This document shows, in pieces, positions 10,000-19,820 of a stretch of 64,000 nucleotides of DNA. The stretch's first letter is position 1; every line of letters begins with the position of its first letter. A program made the translations under genes and the position numbers. The stretch covers positions 167,677 to 231,676 of the forward strand of contig NZ_JAHKQE010000019.1 in assembly GCF_018860855.1 (NCBI RefSeq). Direction: 5' to 3'. The notes beneath the pieces were generated by a model. It was not told the origin of the DNA and did no database searches. It was given only the letters and a program-made list of their open reading frames with translations. The DNA is from Amphritea atlantica. Lineage in GTDB: Bacteria; Pseudomonadota; Gammaproteobacteria; Pseudomonadales; Balneatricaceae.

Positions 10000-10596
10000 G
10001 TGAGCGCTGTATTAGTCGCCGTGCTGGTATTGTTAGGACTGGGTCTAGTGTTCGGCATTCTGCTGGGCTATTCCTCAATCCGTTTTAAAGTCGAAGGCAA
10101 CCCACTGGTTGATCAAGTCGACGCCCTACTACCTCAAACTCAATGTGGTCAATGTGGGCATCCGGGTTGTCGCCCCTATGCGGAAGCCATTGTTAACGGT
10201 GAAGCGATCAATAAATGCCCGCCGGGTGGCCAGAGCACGGTTGAAGCCCTCGCCGACCTACTGGATGTAGAAGCCCTTCCGCTGGACGCCGAAGACGCTG
10301 AAGAACCGATCAAAAAAGTCGCCTACATCCGCGAAGATGAATGTATCGGCTGTACCAAATGTATTCAGGCTTGCCCAGTAGATGCAATTCTTGGGGCTGC
10401 CAAACAGATGCACACCGTTATCGTGTCGGAATGTACCGGTTGCGATCTGTGTGTCGAACCCTGTCCTGTAGATTGTATTGATATGCTACCCCTCGAACCC
10501 ACACTCAATAATTGGCAGTGGCCAGCCCCAAAACCGGGTATAGAACTGATTGCCACCGACCGCCAGCCAGGCATTGCGCTGGAGATTAAGGGATGA
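10000..10596 (+). CDS. rsxB: Electron transport complex subunit RsxB (RnfB)
   Basis: Iron-sulfur subunit, membrane anchored by its N-terminal hydrophobic helix (residues 1-25). Cluster motifs are an N-terminal four-cysteine group in [19 protein letters not shown] plus a later CPPGG, and two ferredoxin motifs, [12 protein letters not shown] and [12 protein letters not shown]. The start is GTG at 10000 with a good AAGGAG ribosome site. At 198 residues it is close to E. coli RsxB. The last four bases overlap the rsxC start, so translation of the two is probably coupled. Confidence 0.96.
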   Translation: MSAVLVAVLVLLGLGLVFGILLGYSSIRFKVEGNPLVDQVDALLPQTQCGQCGHPGCRPYAEAIVNGEAINKCPPGGQSTVEALADLLDVEALPLDAEDAEEPIKKVAYIREDECIGCTKCIQACPVDAILGAAKQMHTVIVSECTGCDLCVEPCPVDCIDMLPLEPTLNNWQWPAPKPGIELIATDRQPGIALEIKG

Positions 10597-13352
10597 AAAA
10601 TACCATTCGAGTACATCAATTCCACGGCGGTATTCATCCACCGGAGAATAAAAAGCAATCAACTGGCGCGCCCATTACACAAGCCCCGCTGCCATCCCGT
10701 ATTATTCTGCCACTGCAGCAACATATCGGCTTACCAGCAGACCCTATTGTCAAAGTAGGCGATCATGTATTAAAGGGCCAACGAGTAGCCGAGGCGATTG
10801 GCCGTATCAGCGCCAATATTCACGCCTCGATTTCAGGCACCGTGGTCGCTATTGGGCCTCACCCAGTGCCTCATATGTCGGGTATGGATGCCGACTGCAT
10901 AGTCATAGAATCTGACGGTCAAGACCAATGGATAGAACATCAGGGGCTTGAGAATTACACCGAGCTAACAAAACCAGAACTCATCGAATATATCCGTCAA
11001 GCCGGTGTGGCTGGCATGGGGGGCGCAGGCTTTCCAACCGATGTAAAACTACACCTAGGCGATGATCATATCGTCAATACGCTGATCATCAACGCCGCCG
11101 AGTGTGAACCCTATATTACTGCCGACGATATGCTGATGCGTGAACGGGCAGATGAAATTCTGGGTGGTATTGAGATTATCGCCCACCTGCTCAAGCCTTT
11201 GCACATCATGGTCGGCATCGAGGATAACAAGCCTCAGGCGATTCGTGCGCTACATGACGCGCTGGATAAAAGCCACCTGAATCTCGATATCGTTATCACC
11301 CCAACGAAATACCCCTCCGGCGGCGAAAAACAACTCATCAAACTGCTCACCGGCGTTGAAGTGCCGAGCGGTAAGATCCCTGCGGATGTGGGCATTGTCT
11401 GCCAAAACGTCGGTACTACCACGGCGGTCTATCGTGCTGTCATCCAGGGTGAGCCACTGATTTCACGCATCATTACCGTCACCGGTGAATCTGCGGCCCA
11501 TAAACAGAACTATGAAGTCCGTATCGGTACCCCGATAGCCGACCTGTTAAACCTTGCCAACGTTAACCGCCAACAGATGCAACGGTTGATTATTGGTGGG
11601 CCGATGATGGGAATCACCGTCACCAATGAGCAGATACCGGTCATCAAAACCACCAACTGTCTGATCGCCGCCAGTATTAATGAAATGCCGCCACAACCAC
11701 CGGCACAGGCCTGCATTCGCTGCGGTATGTGTGAGCAGGTTTGTCCGGCCGAGCTGCTACCGCAACAGCTTTACTGGTTTGCCAAAGGCAAAGAGTTTGA
11801 GAAAGCCCGACATCACAATCTATTTGACTGTATCGAGTGTGGCGCTTGTTCTTACGTCTGCCCAAGCAATATACCGCTGGTACAATATTACCGTTTCGCT
11901 AAAGCTGAGATCCGCAAAGAGGATGATGAACAGCGTAAAGCGGACCATGCCCGCCTTCGCTTTGAAGCCCGTTTAGCACGTTTAGAACGGGACAAAATTG
12001 AAAAAGAGGAACGCCGCAAACAACGGGCGATCGAAGCCGCTGCCGCTCAAGCAGCGAAGAAGGATGCGGCCTTTAGTAAAGCCGCCTCAGCGACCACGAG
12101 CAGTACCAATACGACTGTTCCAGACCTGAAGCAGCTAAAAAGTAACGCGGCTATTGCCCGCACGAAGCTCAGAAAAGCTGAAAAAGCACTCACCAACGCC
12201 CAAAGCAAAGGTTTGGATGGCATTGAAACACTGCAAGCGACTCTGAAGCAGCTTCAGCTCAAATCAGATCAAGCAGAAAAAGCCTACACCGACGCCCAAA
12301 ACGCGCCAAGCCCGATAGCAGCGCCTGAAACTGACCTGAAACAACTGAAAAGTAATGCCGCGATCGCTCGCACTAAGCTGAAGAAGGCGGAAAAACAACT
12401 GGCGACAGCAGAAGCCAGTGGCGAAGGTGATATTGAGGCACTAAAAACCCAAGTAACAGCCTTACAAGCAAAATCGGCCGAAGCGGAACAGGCCTATCAA
12501 GACGCCGAGAACGGCACAAACACCGCCAATGCTGCCATCGACACTTCCGCCTTAGAAACCGAAATTGCCACTCTGCAAGCTAAAGTCAACAAAGCAGAGA
12601 GCGCTTGGAAAGCTGCCGTTGAATCCGCTAGCCCCGCCGCCGAGAAGATGGCCGCCGGCGTTGATAAGCTAAAAGACAAACTGAAAGACCTGCAAGATGA
12701 GTTGGATAAGTCCCGCTCAGTGGCCCAACCCACAGTTACCACCATTGATACCTCAGCCTTAGAAACTGAAATCGCCACTCTGCAAGCTAAAGTCAACAAA
12801 GCAGAAAGTGCTTGGAAAGCCGCCGTTGAATCCGCTAGCCCCGCTGCCGAGAAGATGGCTGCTGGCGTTGAAAAACTAAAAGGTAAACTTAAAGACCTGC
12901 AAGATGAGCTAGTGCAAAAAAGCGGCAATCAATCGGCACAGCCCGCGCCAGACGCAGAGCCTGCGGTTATTGACCTTAAAGCACTGAAGCAGCAGGTGTC
13001 GATTATGCGCACCAAGCTCAAGAAGGCAGAAAAACAGCTGAATGAACTGCCAGAAGGTGAAGATAACACTCCATTAGTGGCAGAAATAGAAGCACTGAGA
13101 GCACGGCATGATAAGGCTAAAGCCACTTTCGATGCAGCTGAAGCAGAAAAAATCGCTGCAGCAGCCAGTGAGGGAATCGATCTCAAACAGCTGAAGATCG
13201 ATGCTGCCTTAGCACGGGCTGCCGTTACCAAAGCGGAACGCGCCTTGAGTAAAGCGGAAGATGATAGTAAACAACCATTGGAAACAGAACTTCTAACTAT
13301 CCGTGCAAAAGCTGAGCAGCTAAATGCAACCCTAGAACGTTTTTCTAACTAG
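10593..13352 (+). CDS. rsxC: Electron transport complex subunit RsxC (RnfC) with long repetitive tail
   Basis: Peripheral subunit that oxidises NADH through FMN and two [4Fe-4S] clusters. The core (residues 1-440) is normal: the nucleotide-binding [12 protein letters not shown] region, the PSGGEKQLI segment, and two cluster motifs, [12 protein letters not shown] (near 374) and [12 protein letters not shown] (near 413). Residues about 450-919 form a charged Ala/Lys/Glu/Leu-rich tail predicted as coiled coil. It has four copies of an [26 protein letters not shown] helix and a direct duplication of about 58 codons (see repeat entry). Long tails of this kind are known in gammaproteobacterial RsxC; their function is unclear. 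The ATG overlaps rsxB by four bases. Confidence 0.96.
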   Translation: MKNTIRVHQFHGGIHPPENKKQSTGAPITQAPLPSRIILPLQQHIGLPADPIVKVGDHVLKGQRVAEAIGRISANIHASISGTVVAIGPHPVPHMSGMDADCIVIESDGQDQWIEHQGLENYTELTKPELIEYIRQAGVAGMGGAGFPTDVKLHLGDDHIVNTLIINAAECEPYITADDMLMRERADEILGGIEIIAHLLKPLHIMVGIEDNKPQAIRALHDALDKSHLNLDIVITPTKYPSGGEKQLIKLLTGVEVPSGKIPADVGIVCQNVGTTTAVYRAVIQGEPLISRIITVTGESAAHKQNYEVRIGTPIADLLNLANVNRQQMQRLIIGGPMMGITVTNEQIPVIKTTNCLIAASINEMPPQPPAQACIRCGMCEQVCPAELLPQQLYWFAKGKEFEKARHHNLFDCIECGACSYVCPSNIPLVQYYRFAKAEIRKEDDEQRKADHARLRFEARLARLERDKIEKEERRKQRAIEAAAAQAAKKDAAFSKAASATTSSTNTTVPDLKQLKSNAAIARTKLRKAEKALTNAQSKGLDGIETLQATLKQLQLKSDQAEKAYTDAQNAPSPIAAPETDLKQLKSNAAIARTKLKKAEKQLATAEASGEGDIEALKTQVTALQAKSAEAEQAYQDAENGTNTANAAIDTSALETEIATLQAKVNKAESAWKAAVESASPAAEKMAAGVDKLKDKLKDLQDELDKSRSVAQPTVTTIDTSALETEIATLQAKVNKAESAWKAAVESASPAAEKMAAGVEKLKGKLKDLQDELVQKSGNQSAQPAPDAEPAVIDLKALKQQVSIMRTKLKKAEKQLNELPEGEDNTPLVAEIEALRARHDKAKATFDAAEAEKIAAAASEGIDLKQLKIDAALARAAVTKAERALSKAEDDSKQPLETELLTIRAKAEQLNATLERFSN
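12537..12917 (+). repeat. In-frame direct duplication inside the rsxC tail
   Basis: Two nearly identical 174-base segments, 12537-12710 and 12744-12917, start 207 bases (69 codons) apart in the same frame. Both encode a helix beginning [17 protein letters not shown] and ending near KLKDLQDEL. Differences are mostly silent. The high DNA identity points to recent duplication or gene conversion. Confidence 0.9.
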
Positions 13353-13462
13353 GCCGGATATGACTAAGTTTTCTTTTTTAATCCTTTTTAAGCAGATATT
13401 TTGTTCAATCTTTTTGACAAAAAATATCTTTTTAAACAAAGCGGCACACCTGAGTAGATAGA

Positions 13463-14506
13463 ATGGCACTGATCCGAATCACATCACCCCACGCACACCG
13501 ACCAGGCAACACCGGTAGCGTGATGCTTACTGTGTTGATGGCTACCCTTCCCGGGCTGGCGGCAATGACCTTCTTTTTTGGCTGGGGCACGCTCATCCAA
13601 GTGCTCTGGGGCTCACTACTGGCCATCGCACTGGAAGCGGCCTGTGTTAAATTGCGTCAACGCCCTATCAGCTTTTATCTAACGGACTACAGCGCCCTAG
13701 TGACTGCCGTATTGCTGGGACTCGCCCTGCCCCCATTTGCCCCTTGGTGGGTGATGTCCGTAGGTATCATTGTCGCCATTATTATTGCTAAGCAACTCTA
13801 CGGCGGTATGGGTAGCAATCCTTTTAATCCAGCCATGGTCGCCTATGCCCTCTTACTGGTTTCCTTCCCGGTACAGATGACTAGCTGGGCAGGCCCCTTT
13901 ATGATGAACGGTGACGGCTGGGCAGTCGTGTCGCTAGGCGATACTCTAAGCGCCATTTTTGGTACCGCTGGTGCGGCTGTAGATGCCCATACAATGGCAA
14001 CACCATTGGATATTATGCGCCACCGCGATGGTTTTACGACTGAAGAGATGTGGGTCGAAAATGCCCTACTGGCTAATGGCATTGGTGCTTGGCACGCGGT
14101 CAGTGCCGCTTATTTTATGGGTGGCATATTTCTGCTGTATAAAAAAATCTTCACTTGGCACACCCCCGTCGCCATGCTGGCAAGTCTTACGCTACTGGCA
14201 ACACTCTCTTACATGCTAATGCCCGACCAGTATCCCGATCCATTCTTTCACCTGACCACTGGAGCCACTATGTTGGGGGCGTTCTTTATCGCTACCGACC
14301 CGGTTACTTCAGCCACCAGTAATAAAGGTAAACTCTGGTTTGGTGCCGGTATTGGCCTGCTAGTGTTTGTTATCCGCACCTGGGGTAACTATCCCGATGC
14401 TGTCGCTTTCGCCATATTGCTGATGAATCTCTGTGCTCCGTTTATCGATCAGTACACTCAGCCCCGCAGCTATGGCCATGCGAAACCTAACCGGGGGATG
14501 AAGTAA
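13463..14506 (+). CDS. rsxD: Electron transport complex subunit RsxD (RnfD)
   Basis: Membrane subunit carrying covalent FMN. The 347-residue protein has about nine membrane segments and the conserved GGMGSNPFNPAMVAYALLL stretch. The motif DAHTMATPLD (near residues 174-183) is where the family attaches FMN to threonine, here Thr180. TTGATMLGAFFIATDPVTSA follows later. The 110-base gap after rsxC is AT-rich and has no obvious terminator. The stop codon overlaps the rsxG ATG by one base (TAATG). Confidence 0.96.
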   Translation: MALIRITSPHAHRPGNTGSVMLTVLMATLPGLAAMTFFFGWGTLIQVLWGSLLAIALEAACVKLRQRPISFYLTDYSALVTAVLLGLALPPFAPWWVMSVGIIVAIIIAKQLYGGMGSNPFNPAMVAYALLLVSFPVQMTSWAGPFMMNGDGWAVVSLGDTLSAIFGTAGAAVDAHTMATPLDIMRHRDGFTTEEMWVENALLANGIGAWHAVSAAYFMGGIFLLYKKIFTWHTPVAMLASLTLLATLSYMLMPDQYPDPFFHLTTGATMLGAFFIATDPVTSATSNKGKLWFGAGIGLLVFVIRTWGNYPDAVAFAILLMNLCAPFIDQYTQPRSYGHAKPNRGMK

Positions 14507-15156
14507 TGGATATGTTAACCGCTATTCGTAACAGCGCTCTGGGACTAAGTATCTTTGCCGTTATCACCTCGGGGGCTATCGCACTGACTCAGGTTTATAC
14601 CAAAGAGCAAATACGGGTCAACGAACAAGAAGCACGGGCCAAAGCGCTATATCAGATCGTGCCTAAAGAAAGTATCGATAACAACCTGCTGGAAGATACC
14701 GTAACGATCAATGAACCGGCGCTAACGGGCAGCGATCAACCGGTCGATATATTCCGAGCACGCCGTGATGGTCGAGTCACCACCATTATTATTCCAGTCA
14801 CCGCTCCTGATGGTTATACCGGCAATATTGATATGATTGTCGGTATCAATGCTGATGAATCTGTTGCCGGTGTCAGAGTACTGGCCCACAAAGAAACCCC
14901 AGGGCTTGGTGATAAGGTAGAATTAAAAAAATCGAACTGGTTACACAGTTTTGATGGTCAGCGCTATGATGGGAAGAACGATCCTACTTGGGCCGTGAAG
15001 AAAGATGGTGGCCGTTTTGATCAGTTTACCGGCGCAACGATCACCCCACGGGCCGTTGTTAATGCCACGGGGCGGGCAATTCACTATTTTCGCGAACATA
15101 AAGCCGCACTACTGGACAACAACGCCGATCTAAATTCAGTACCGGGAGCTAAATAA
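14506..15156 (+). CDS. rsxG: Electron transport complex subunit RsxG (RnfG)
   Basis: FMN-binding subunit on the outer face of the membrane, anchored by one N-terminal helix (residues 8-28). The flavinylation motif TGAT lies at residues 175-178 ([14 protein letters not shown]), with Thr178 the expected FMN attachment site; ApbE normally does this, but no apbE gene is in the window. [12 protein letters not shown] is also conserved. The 216-residue length fits. Translation is coupled to rsxD by a one-base overlap; rsxE follows after one base. Confidence 0.96.
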   Translation: MDMLTAIRNSALGLSIFAVITSGAIALTQVYTKEQIRVNEQEARAKALYQIVPKESIDNNLLEDTVTINEPALTGSDQPVDIFRARRDGRVTTIIIPVTAPDGYTGNIDMIVGINADESVAGVRVLAHKETPGLGDKVELKKSNWLHSFDGQRYDGKNDPTWAVKKDGGRFDQFTGATITPRAVVNATGRAIHYFREHKAALLDNNADLNSVPGAK

Positions 15157-15157
15157 T

Positions 15158-15874
15158 ATGGCCAATGATTACAAAAAAATCACCCTCGATGGGCTCTGGG
15201 ATAATAACCCTGCGTTGGTTCAGTTACTTGGACTCTGCCCGCTGCTAGCCGTTACTGGCACCGTGGTAAATGCTATGGGGCTTGGGCTCGCCAGTACTAT
15301 CGTGCTGATGGGGTCAAACCTAAGTATCTCAATGTTCCGTCAATTTATTCCTGAATCGGTACGCTTACCGGTTTTCGTCATGATTATCGCCTCGTTCGTG
15401 ACCTGTATCGAACTGTTAATGCAGGCATTCACATATGAGCTGTATACCATTCTCGGCATCTTTATTCCATTGATCGTCACCAACTGCGCTATCATGGGTC
15501 GTGCCGATGCCTTTGCCATTAAAAACCCTGTCGGCGCGTCACTGCTCGATGGCGCCATGATGGGACTCGGTTTCACGTTAGTGCTCATGGTGTTAGGTGG
15601 TATGCGTGAGGTGCTTGGCCTTGGCACGCTGTTCAGCGATATGCAGCTACTGTTTGGCCCTGCGGCTGAAAGCTGGAAAATAGTGATTGTCGAAGACTAT
15701 GTCGGCTTTCTGTTCGCCATCCTACCGCCGGGTGCCTTTGTCGGTATGGGACTGCTCATCGCCGTGAAAAATATTATCGATAAACGCCTAGAAGAGAAAC
15801 GTAAAGCGCCTGCCGTCCCCACAGAATCAGGCGGTGAAACCCGCCGGGTACGCGTAACCGGTAATATCTCTTAA
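15158..15874 (+). CDS. rsxE: Electron transport complex subunit RsxE (RnfE)
   Basis: Integral membrane subunit, paralogous to RsxA. It shares the pattern [23 protein letters not shown] near the start and [18 protein letters not shown] in the middle. It has about six membrane segments and 238 residues. It closes the rsxABCDGE operon. In E. coli nth follows immediately; here nth comes about 1.5 kb later, after three small genes. Confidence 0.96.
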   Translation: MANDYKKITLDGLWDNNPALVQLLGLCPLLAVTGTVVNAMGLGLASTIVLMGSNLSISMFRQFIPESVRLPVFVMIIASFVTCIELLMQAFTYELYTILGIFIPLIVTNCAIMGRADAFAIKNPVGASLLDGAMMGLGFTLVLMVLGGMREVLGLGTLFSDMQLLFGPAAESWKIVIVEDYVGFLFAILPPGAFVGMGLLIAVKNIIDKRLEEKRKAPAVPTESGGETRRVRVTGNIS

Positions 15875-15884
15875 ATACAATACT

Positions 15885-15920
15885 TTGCTGCGAGCCACCT
15901 CTTTTTAGGTCTCGCAGCAA
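15885..15920 (+). terminator. Hairpin after rsxE
   Basis: A 10-bp perfect inverted repeat (15885-15894 and 15911-15920) with an inner acct/aggt pair around a T-rich loop begins 11 bases after rsxE. There is no T run after it, so it may be a processing or stabilising hairpin rather than a classical terminator. Confidence 0.45.
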
Positions 15921-16143
15921 TCAGTGAATGATCCTCACGGTCTTCCTCTTTGCGTGCTATGATGATCTGTCCTTCCTGCACATCATTGCAATCCTTCCTG
16001 TGTAGCCTCGGCTAAGTTCAAAAGCTCCATGATTACTCTACCCATTTAATAGACTCGGTAACCCTCTGTGGCGCCTGATCGTTCTGTTAAAAAGAGTGAC
16101 TGTGGTTGTTCTGTAAATATTCAATATTTCCTGGAGCACTAAC

Positions 16144-16266
16144 ATGAGCAAAGATAAGAACAGCAAGAAAGAGTCGAAGAAAAAACCACTCATGACCGCC
16201 AAAGAGAAAAAAGCGGCGAAACGAGATAAGGGTGAAGCAAGCGGATTATTAGGTGAACATCGCTAA
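16144..16266 (+). CDS. Small lysine-rich protein (40 aa), unknown function
   Basis: A 40-residue frame with a good ribosome site (TGGAG 8 bases before the ATG). About one third of residues are Lys or Arg. It begins MSKDKNSKKESKKKPLMTAK and ends GEASGLLGEHR; there is no hydrophobic segment. The composition suggests a disordered, nucleic-acid- or ribosome-associated peptide, but no function is recognised. A bidirectional terminator at 16376-16399 lies downstream. It is one of three small genes separating rsxE from nth. Confidence 0.6.
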   Translation: MSKDKNSKKESKKKPLMTAKEKKAAKRDKGEASGLLGEHR

Positions 16267-16375
16267 AGGCAACTGAAAGCAAGCATCTGTGTCTTACTGA
16301 GCTTACTCATCATCGATAACAGAGCATTCGGTACGACACCCATGGCAAAGATGACCGCCACTGAATAAAGACAAA

Positions 16376-16399
16376 AAAAGCGACCATCGGGTCGCTTTT
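16376..16399. terminator. Bidirectional terminator
   Basis: Perfect stem AAAAGCGACC/GGTCGCTTTT with a 4-base loop. It serves the converging 40-aa gene (plus) and the DUF6172 gene (minus). Confidence 0.85.
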
Positions 16400-16417
16400 C
16401 TTTAACGCATTATCACG

Positions 16418-16705
16418 TTATTCAGGCTTTTCAGCGCGATAGGCCGGCTTAGCCAAAATTTCCAAATAGAAAGATTCTTGGTTTTTAGCTTCAACTTCCG
16501 ATATTTTTTTACTGATTTCAGACAGATGAATCTCTGTGCTGGTTGCTTCATCATCGCCAAAACGACAATCAAAATCCCAGAAGTCTGCATCATCCGGCAG
16601 CGTCTTATTACGCTCTCTTTTTATATATTTTTTAACTTCATGCTTAATAGCATCAACATGCCTTGGCACAGTGAGCTTAGGATGCGTTAAGTGAAACGTC
16701 TTTTT
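16418..16705 (-). CDS. DUF6172 family protein
   Basis: A 95-residue cytoplasmic protein that I recognise as DUF6172: MKKTFHLTHPKLTVPRHVDA, KHEVKKYIKRERNKTLP, a DFWDFDCRFG core and FYLEILAKP near the end. The function of the family is unknown. The ATG at 16705 is preferred over 16750 because the family starts at MKKTF; a ggaa-type ribosome site precedes it. Rich in His, Lys and acidic residues, with no membrane segment. Confidence 0.75.
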   Translation of the reverse strand, partial: KKTFHLTHPKLTVPRHVDAIKHEVKKYIKRERNKTLPDDADFWDFDCRFGDDEATSTEIHLSEISKKISEVEAKNQESFYLEILAKPAYRAEKPE

Positions 16706-16807
16706 CATTGTAATTCCATAAGGGTGATTGGTATGAATACTCAATACCATTTAATCGTGTGGCCAAACGTATCAGCGGAGGTTTAAAGAAACTGAGTGAT
16801 GAGACGA

Positions 16808-17146
16808 CTACGGTCGACTCATAAAATCCTCTATAAATAATGCAATCCTTTCACCCAAATGGCCTTCGAATCTATCGAGGCTTTTACCGAACAACGCTAA
16901 GTACCGAACAGCTTGAGAATAGCTTATTCTCTTACCGACCACATTATATTCTATTTCTGGAAGTGTTTTACTGTTTCTCGGTACGATATTCCATCTAATC
17001 ACATCGGAATCTTGAGATTGAATCTGCCCCTGAGCAAAACGACAAAACTCAGCCACCACATGTTTACCTTCAGGCCCTAAACAACCAGGTTCAACCCGAT
17101 AGACAACTAATAGCTTTCTATCCTCCGCTAAAGGCAGATTCACCAT
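16808..17146 (-). CDS. Conserved-looking hypothetical protein (112 aa)
   Basis: Not recognised. The start at 17146 (MVNLPLAEDRKLL) is supported by an AAGGGG ribosome site; a longer reading to 17173 lacks one. The sequence is soluble, of mixed alpha/beta type, with a notable VVYRVEPGCLGPEGKHVVAEF stretch, containing one of its two cysteines, and an aromatic C-terminal half (RYLALFGKSLDRFEGHLGER). It stands alone between DUF6172 and nth. Good codon structure and ribosome site make it a likely real gene. Confidence 0.6.
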   Translation of the reverse strand: MVNLPLAEDRKLLVVYRVEPGCLGPEGKHVVAEFCRFAQGQIQSQDSDVIRWNIVPRNSKTLPEIEYNVVGKRISYSQAVRYLALFGKSLDRFEGHLGERIALFIEDFMSRP

Positions 17147-17346
17147 ACATACCCCTTTGAAACCCATCAACAACTAGCTCAACTATATATCAGCCACTCG
17201 ATGAATACCCCTCAGCATATGGGTTTTAACCTCAACACTTAGTCTCAGAGGCCGTTAACACCAGAAGAGCTGCTTACACCGCCCTTGCCCGCACTAACCC
17301 AGCCCGATACCATACAGACCTACTCAACTGACAATGAACGGAACGA

Positions 17347-17979
17347 ATGAACGCCGCTAAACGCTATGAAATATTTGCCCGTCTACGGGAAGCTAATCCA
17401 CATCCAAAGACCGAACTTGAGTACAGCAGCCCATTTGAACTATTAGTTGCTGTCACCCTATCGGCTCAAGCGACAGATGTCGGCGTCAATAAAGCAACGC
17501 GTAAGCTGTTTCCTATCGCCAACACGCCCGAAGCGATCTATGCACTAGGGATCGACGGCTTAAAAACCTATATAAAAACCATCGGTCTGTATAACGCTAA
17601 AGCCGAGAATATTATTAAAGCCTGTAAAATGCTAATTGAGCAGCATCACTCCGTTGTGCCTGATAACCGAGAAGACCTTGAAGCGTTACCTGGCGTAGGA
17701 CGCAAAACCGCTAATGTGGTACTCAATACCGCTTTTGGCCAACCGGTGATGGCGGTGGATACCCATATTTTCCGAGTATCCAACCGCACGAAGATCGCAA
17801 CAGGTAAAAACGTACAGGAAGTCGAACAAAAACTGATACGCTTCATCCCTAAGGAATTCCTTCTCGACGCCCATCACTGGCTTATCCTGCATGGGCGTTA
17901 CACCTGCATCGCTCGTAAACCCCGCTGTGGTTCCTGTCTGATTGAAGACCTCTGTGAATATAAAGATAAGGTGGAGTAA
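17347..17979 (+). CDS. nth: Endonuclease III
   Basis: Bifunctional DNA glycosylase/AP lyase that removes oxidised pyrimidines. The 210-residue protein has the helix-hairpin-helix LPGVGRKTANVVL with catalytic Lys120, catalytic Asp138 (AVDTHIFRV), and the C-terminal [4Fe-4S] loop Cys187-x6-Cys194-x2-Cys197-x5-Cys203. These numbers equal those of E. coli Nth. It is usually the last gene of the rsx operon; here it probably has its own promoter in 17174-17346. Confidence 0.97.
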   Translation: MNAAKRYEIFARLREANPHPKTELEYSSPFELLVAVTLSAQATDVGVNKATRKLFPIANTPEAIYALGIDGLKTYIKTIGLYNAKAENIIKACKMLIEQHHSVVPDNREDLEALPGVGRKTANVVLNTAFGQPVMAVDTHIFRVSNRTKIATGKNVQEVEQKLIRFIPKEFLLDAHHWLILHGRYTCIARKPRCGSCLIEDLCEYKDKVE

Positions 17980-19012
17980 ATTTTTCTTTCTCTTTGCAGC
18001 ATCAGCAAACCGTCGCTCAGCCTGGCGGTTTGTCACCCTGTCATTCAACTATTTATTCAATGCTGATCTTTTTATTCCAAGCTAGCCATCAGTGAAAGTC
18101 TGTATGACTCGCTAGCCACTTCAGCCGCATCACATATCAATCACTCCACTTTGAACATCATACCGCCCATCACGCTATTGCTTAAGTTTAAACCGAGTAA
18201 ACACAGCTAAATGATCAAATACAGCGCACCAGAAAAACGTGATTTAACTGTCATGTTTAAGCGTCAATCACAAAATAGGTCGCTCAACGAATAGCAGTTA
18301 TGCACTGGATTAGTTGTACACATTTTCTGTGGATAAAACTGTTAGTAGTATTGGGGCAGATGGCTAAAACGCCCGTGGTTATTGGCCCTGACACAAATCG
18401 TACACATAAACGACACACGATTATTAGCCTTTATTTTTCAATAAGTTACGTATTTCAACAGGAATTTATAATAGTTTTTCATCAGCCTTAAAGTGGCTAC
18501 ATAAAAATGTAGAGCCTGCTGTGAATTAAATATTGCAATTTGATTACAGCCCTTCTTTCGCGGCTTCGGAAGAGAGTAGTTACTCACTATATTTCTGTCG
18601 TCATTGGCGGACACTCTTGGCCAAATATTTTTATGAAAATGCAACCCAAAAAGCCGAAAAAATCACTCATGATTCTAATCTTTTTTAAGCGAATCATAGT
18701 GACTACATCACCATAAAAATAGCGTAAGTCGTTACGCGCGATTTGAGGGGCTAGGCTAAGCAGGGTTAAGCCTATCGCTAGAGTGCTGTTATTCGATAGC
18801 TCGCGATGAGTCCGCAGAAACGGTAATACCCCCGAAAAATAACAGTGTCGCCCTTTGGACGTCTATTAATCGCTATCGTTGGAGTTGAGAATTAATTGAT
18901 AGGCACTGTCGCACCGCTTTCTGGCTTTAGGATTCATTTAGAGAATTAGAGCGGCTAACAGGCAGGCTGGATTTATAGCAGAGATTAAAGGAGGTAACAC
19001 TCGCAGTATAAC
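17980..19012. other. Gene-poor stretch with DnaA-box-like sites and inverted repeats
   Basis: About 1 kb with no convincing gene on either strand. A caaaccg/cggtttg hairpin near 18008-18034 may end nth transcription. Three DnaA-box-like 9-mers lie within 39 bases (18298-18336; separate entry), followed by AT-rich sequence (18420-18485). Further inverted repeats are ATGATTC/GAATCAT near 18669-18698 and CTGTTATT/AATAACAG across about 18787-18846. The last could fold into a structured RNA, but I cannot assign it to a family. Confidence 0.5.
18298..18336. promoter_or_regulatory. Cluster of DnaA-box-like 9-mers (site A)
   Basis: TTATGCACT (18298-18306, one mismatch to TTATNCACA), TTGTACACA (18314-18322, one mismatch) and TGTGGATAA (18328-18336, exact complement of the high-affinity box TTATCCACA). 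The last two face each other with a 5-base spacer. The match to the consensus is direct; DnaA binding is inferred. Confidence 0.5.
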
Positions 19013-19243
19013 TCAGCGAGTATTACGCCCTTGCAAGTGAATCCACAGCTGTTCGACCTTTTCTCTAGCCCAAGGGGTTTTACGTAAAAACTTAAGGCTC
19101 GACTTAACACTCGGGTCACTCTGAAAGCAGCGAATATTGATCCGCCGTCCGAGTTCCTCCCAACCATACTCGTCCTGTAGATCGATCACGATCTGTTGCA
19201 GTGTCACACCATGAAGCGGATTGTTCTGTTGAGTTCCACTCAT
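19013..19243 (-). CDS. VF530 family protein
   Basis: A 76-residue protein of the VF530 family, recognisable from [55 protein letters not shown]. The family is a small helical fold suggested to bind DNA; its biological role is unknown. Its ATG overlaps the stop of the DUF2986 gene by four bases, so the two are translated together. The pair sits between two stretches with DnaA-box-like sites. Confidence 0.88.
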   Translation of the reverse strand: MSGTQQNNPLHGVTLQQIVIDLQDEYGWEELGRRINIRCFQSDPSVKSSLKFLRKTPWAREKVEQLWIHLQGRNTR

Positions 19244-19380
19244 TGCTCAGCGTCCTGCTGTTCCATATTGGCACGTTCATCTTTAGAGATATAACGGGGC
19301 TTACCCGACACATGCACTTTCGCGTTGGCTTTCTTTGCACGCTTTTTCAATATACTGTTTATTTTCTTTTTTCTATTCAT
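19240..19380 (-). CDS. DUF2986 family protein (46 aa)
   Basis: A 46-residue basic protein, [20 protein letters not shown] then [20 protein letters not shown], matching DUF2986, a small gammaproteobacterial family of unknown function. The charge pattern (Lys/Arg-rich N-terminus, acidic end) suggests nucleic acid or ribosome contact, but this is not shown. The stop overlaps the VF530 start (ATGA). No strong ribosome site is seen. Confidence 0.8.
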   Translation of the reverse strand: MNRKKKINSILKKRAKKANAKVHVSGKPRYISKDERANMEQQDAEQ

Positions 19381-19657
19381 TAATACTGAGCCTGAATTTG
19401 ATCGGAAATCAAAGGAACCCCTATTCTATCGAAGTTTACCTCTCACTTCAGAAGAGAGTTGACTGAAGTTACCTTTACACAACGCTAACGCCCCCGCTAC
19501 AGACCTTGCATAACGTTATCACTCTAGCGTTAGAGCCAAAATGACAATCGTACAACGGCACTACCACTGTACCTGTCACTGACAAGCAAGCTGGCATCCG
19601 TAGCATCTAGCGCCGTACACTGTATGCCTATAAAGAGTGACTCATTCAAGTTTTTTG

Positions 19658-19680
19658 TCATGCACAAAATCTGTGGATAA
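19658..19680. promoter_or_regulatory. Facing pair of DnaA-box-like 9-mers (site B)
   Basis: TCATGCACA (19658-19666, one mismatch to TTATNCACA) and exact TGTGGATAA (19672-19680), facing each other with a 5-base spacer. The geometry is the same as at 18314-18336. Confidence 0.5.
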
Positions 19681-19820
19681 ATCAGTGTATTACTTTTTAG
19701 TAACTGGCTGTGAAGGCCATAGTACGGGGCTTAGCGGTAATTGTCTATAAAAGCAGCACACTAGAACAACTCTATTTATTTTCAATAGGTTAGCAATCAC
19801 TACTGGGCTTAATCACTAGC

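Noticed and set aside
12497..13231. Long minus-strand frames across the rsxC tail
   Set aside because: They are Ser/Ala-rich shadows of the Lys/Ala/Glu repeat on the plus strand.
18181..18490. Chromosomal oriC
   Set aside because: DnaA-like boxes and AT-rich DNA are present, but there is only one GATC nearby and no dnaA, gidA/mnmG or rpmH. Kept only as a DnaA-box finding.
18438..18644. 68-aa minus-strand frame
   Set aside because: No ribosome site or family; lies in AT-rich intergenic DNA.
18790..18850. Possible hammerhead ribozyme (GATGAGTCC and CGAAA in the gene-poor stretch)
   Set aside because: The conserved C3-U4 before GATGA is absent and stem II cannot be formed.
18760..18850. Integron attC-like site (GTTAAGC and CTGTTATT/AATAACAG)
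   Set aside because: No proper R'' and R' pair and no cassette genes or integrase in the window.
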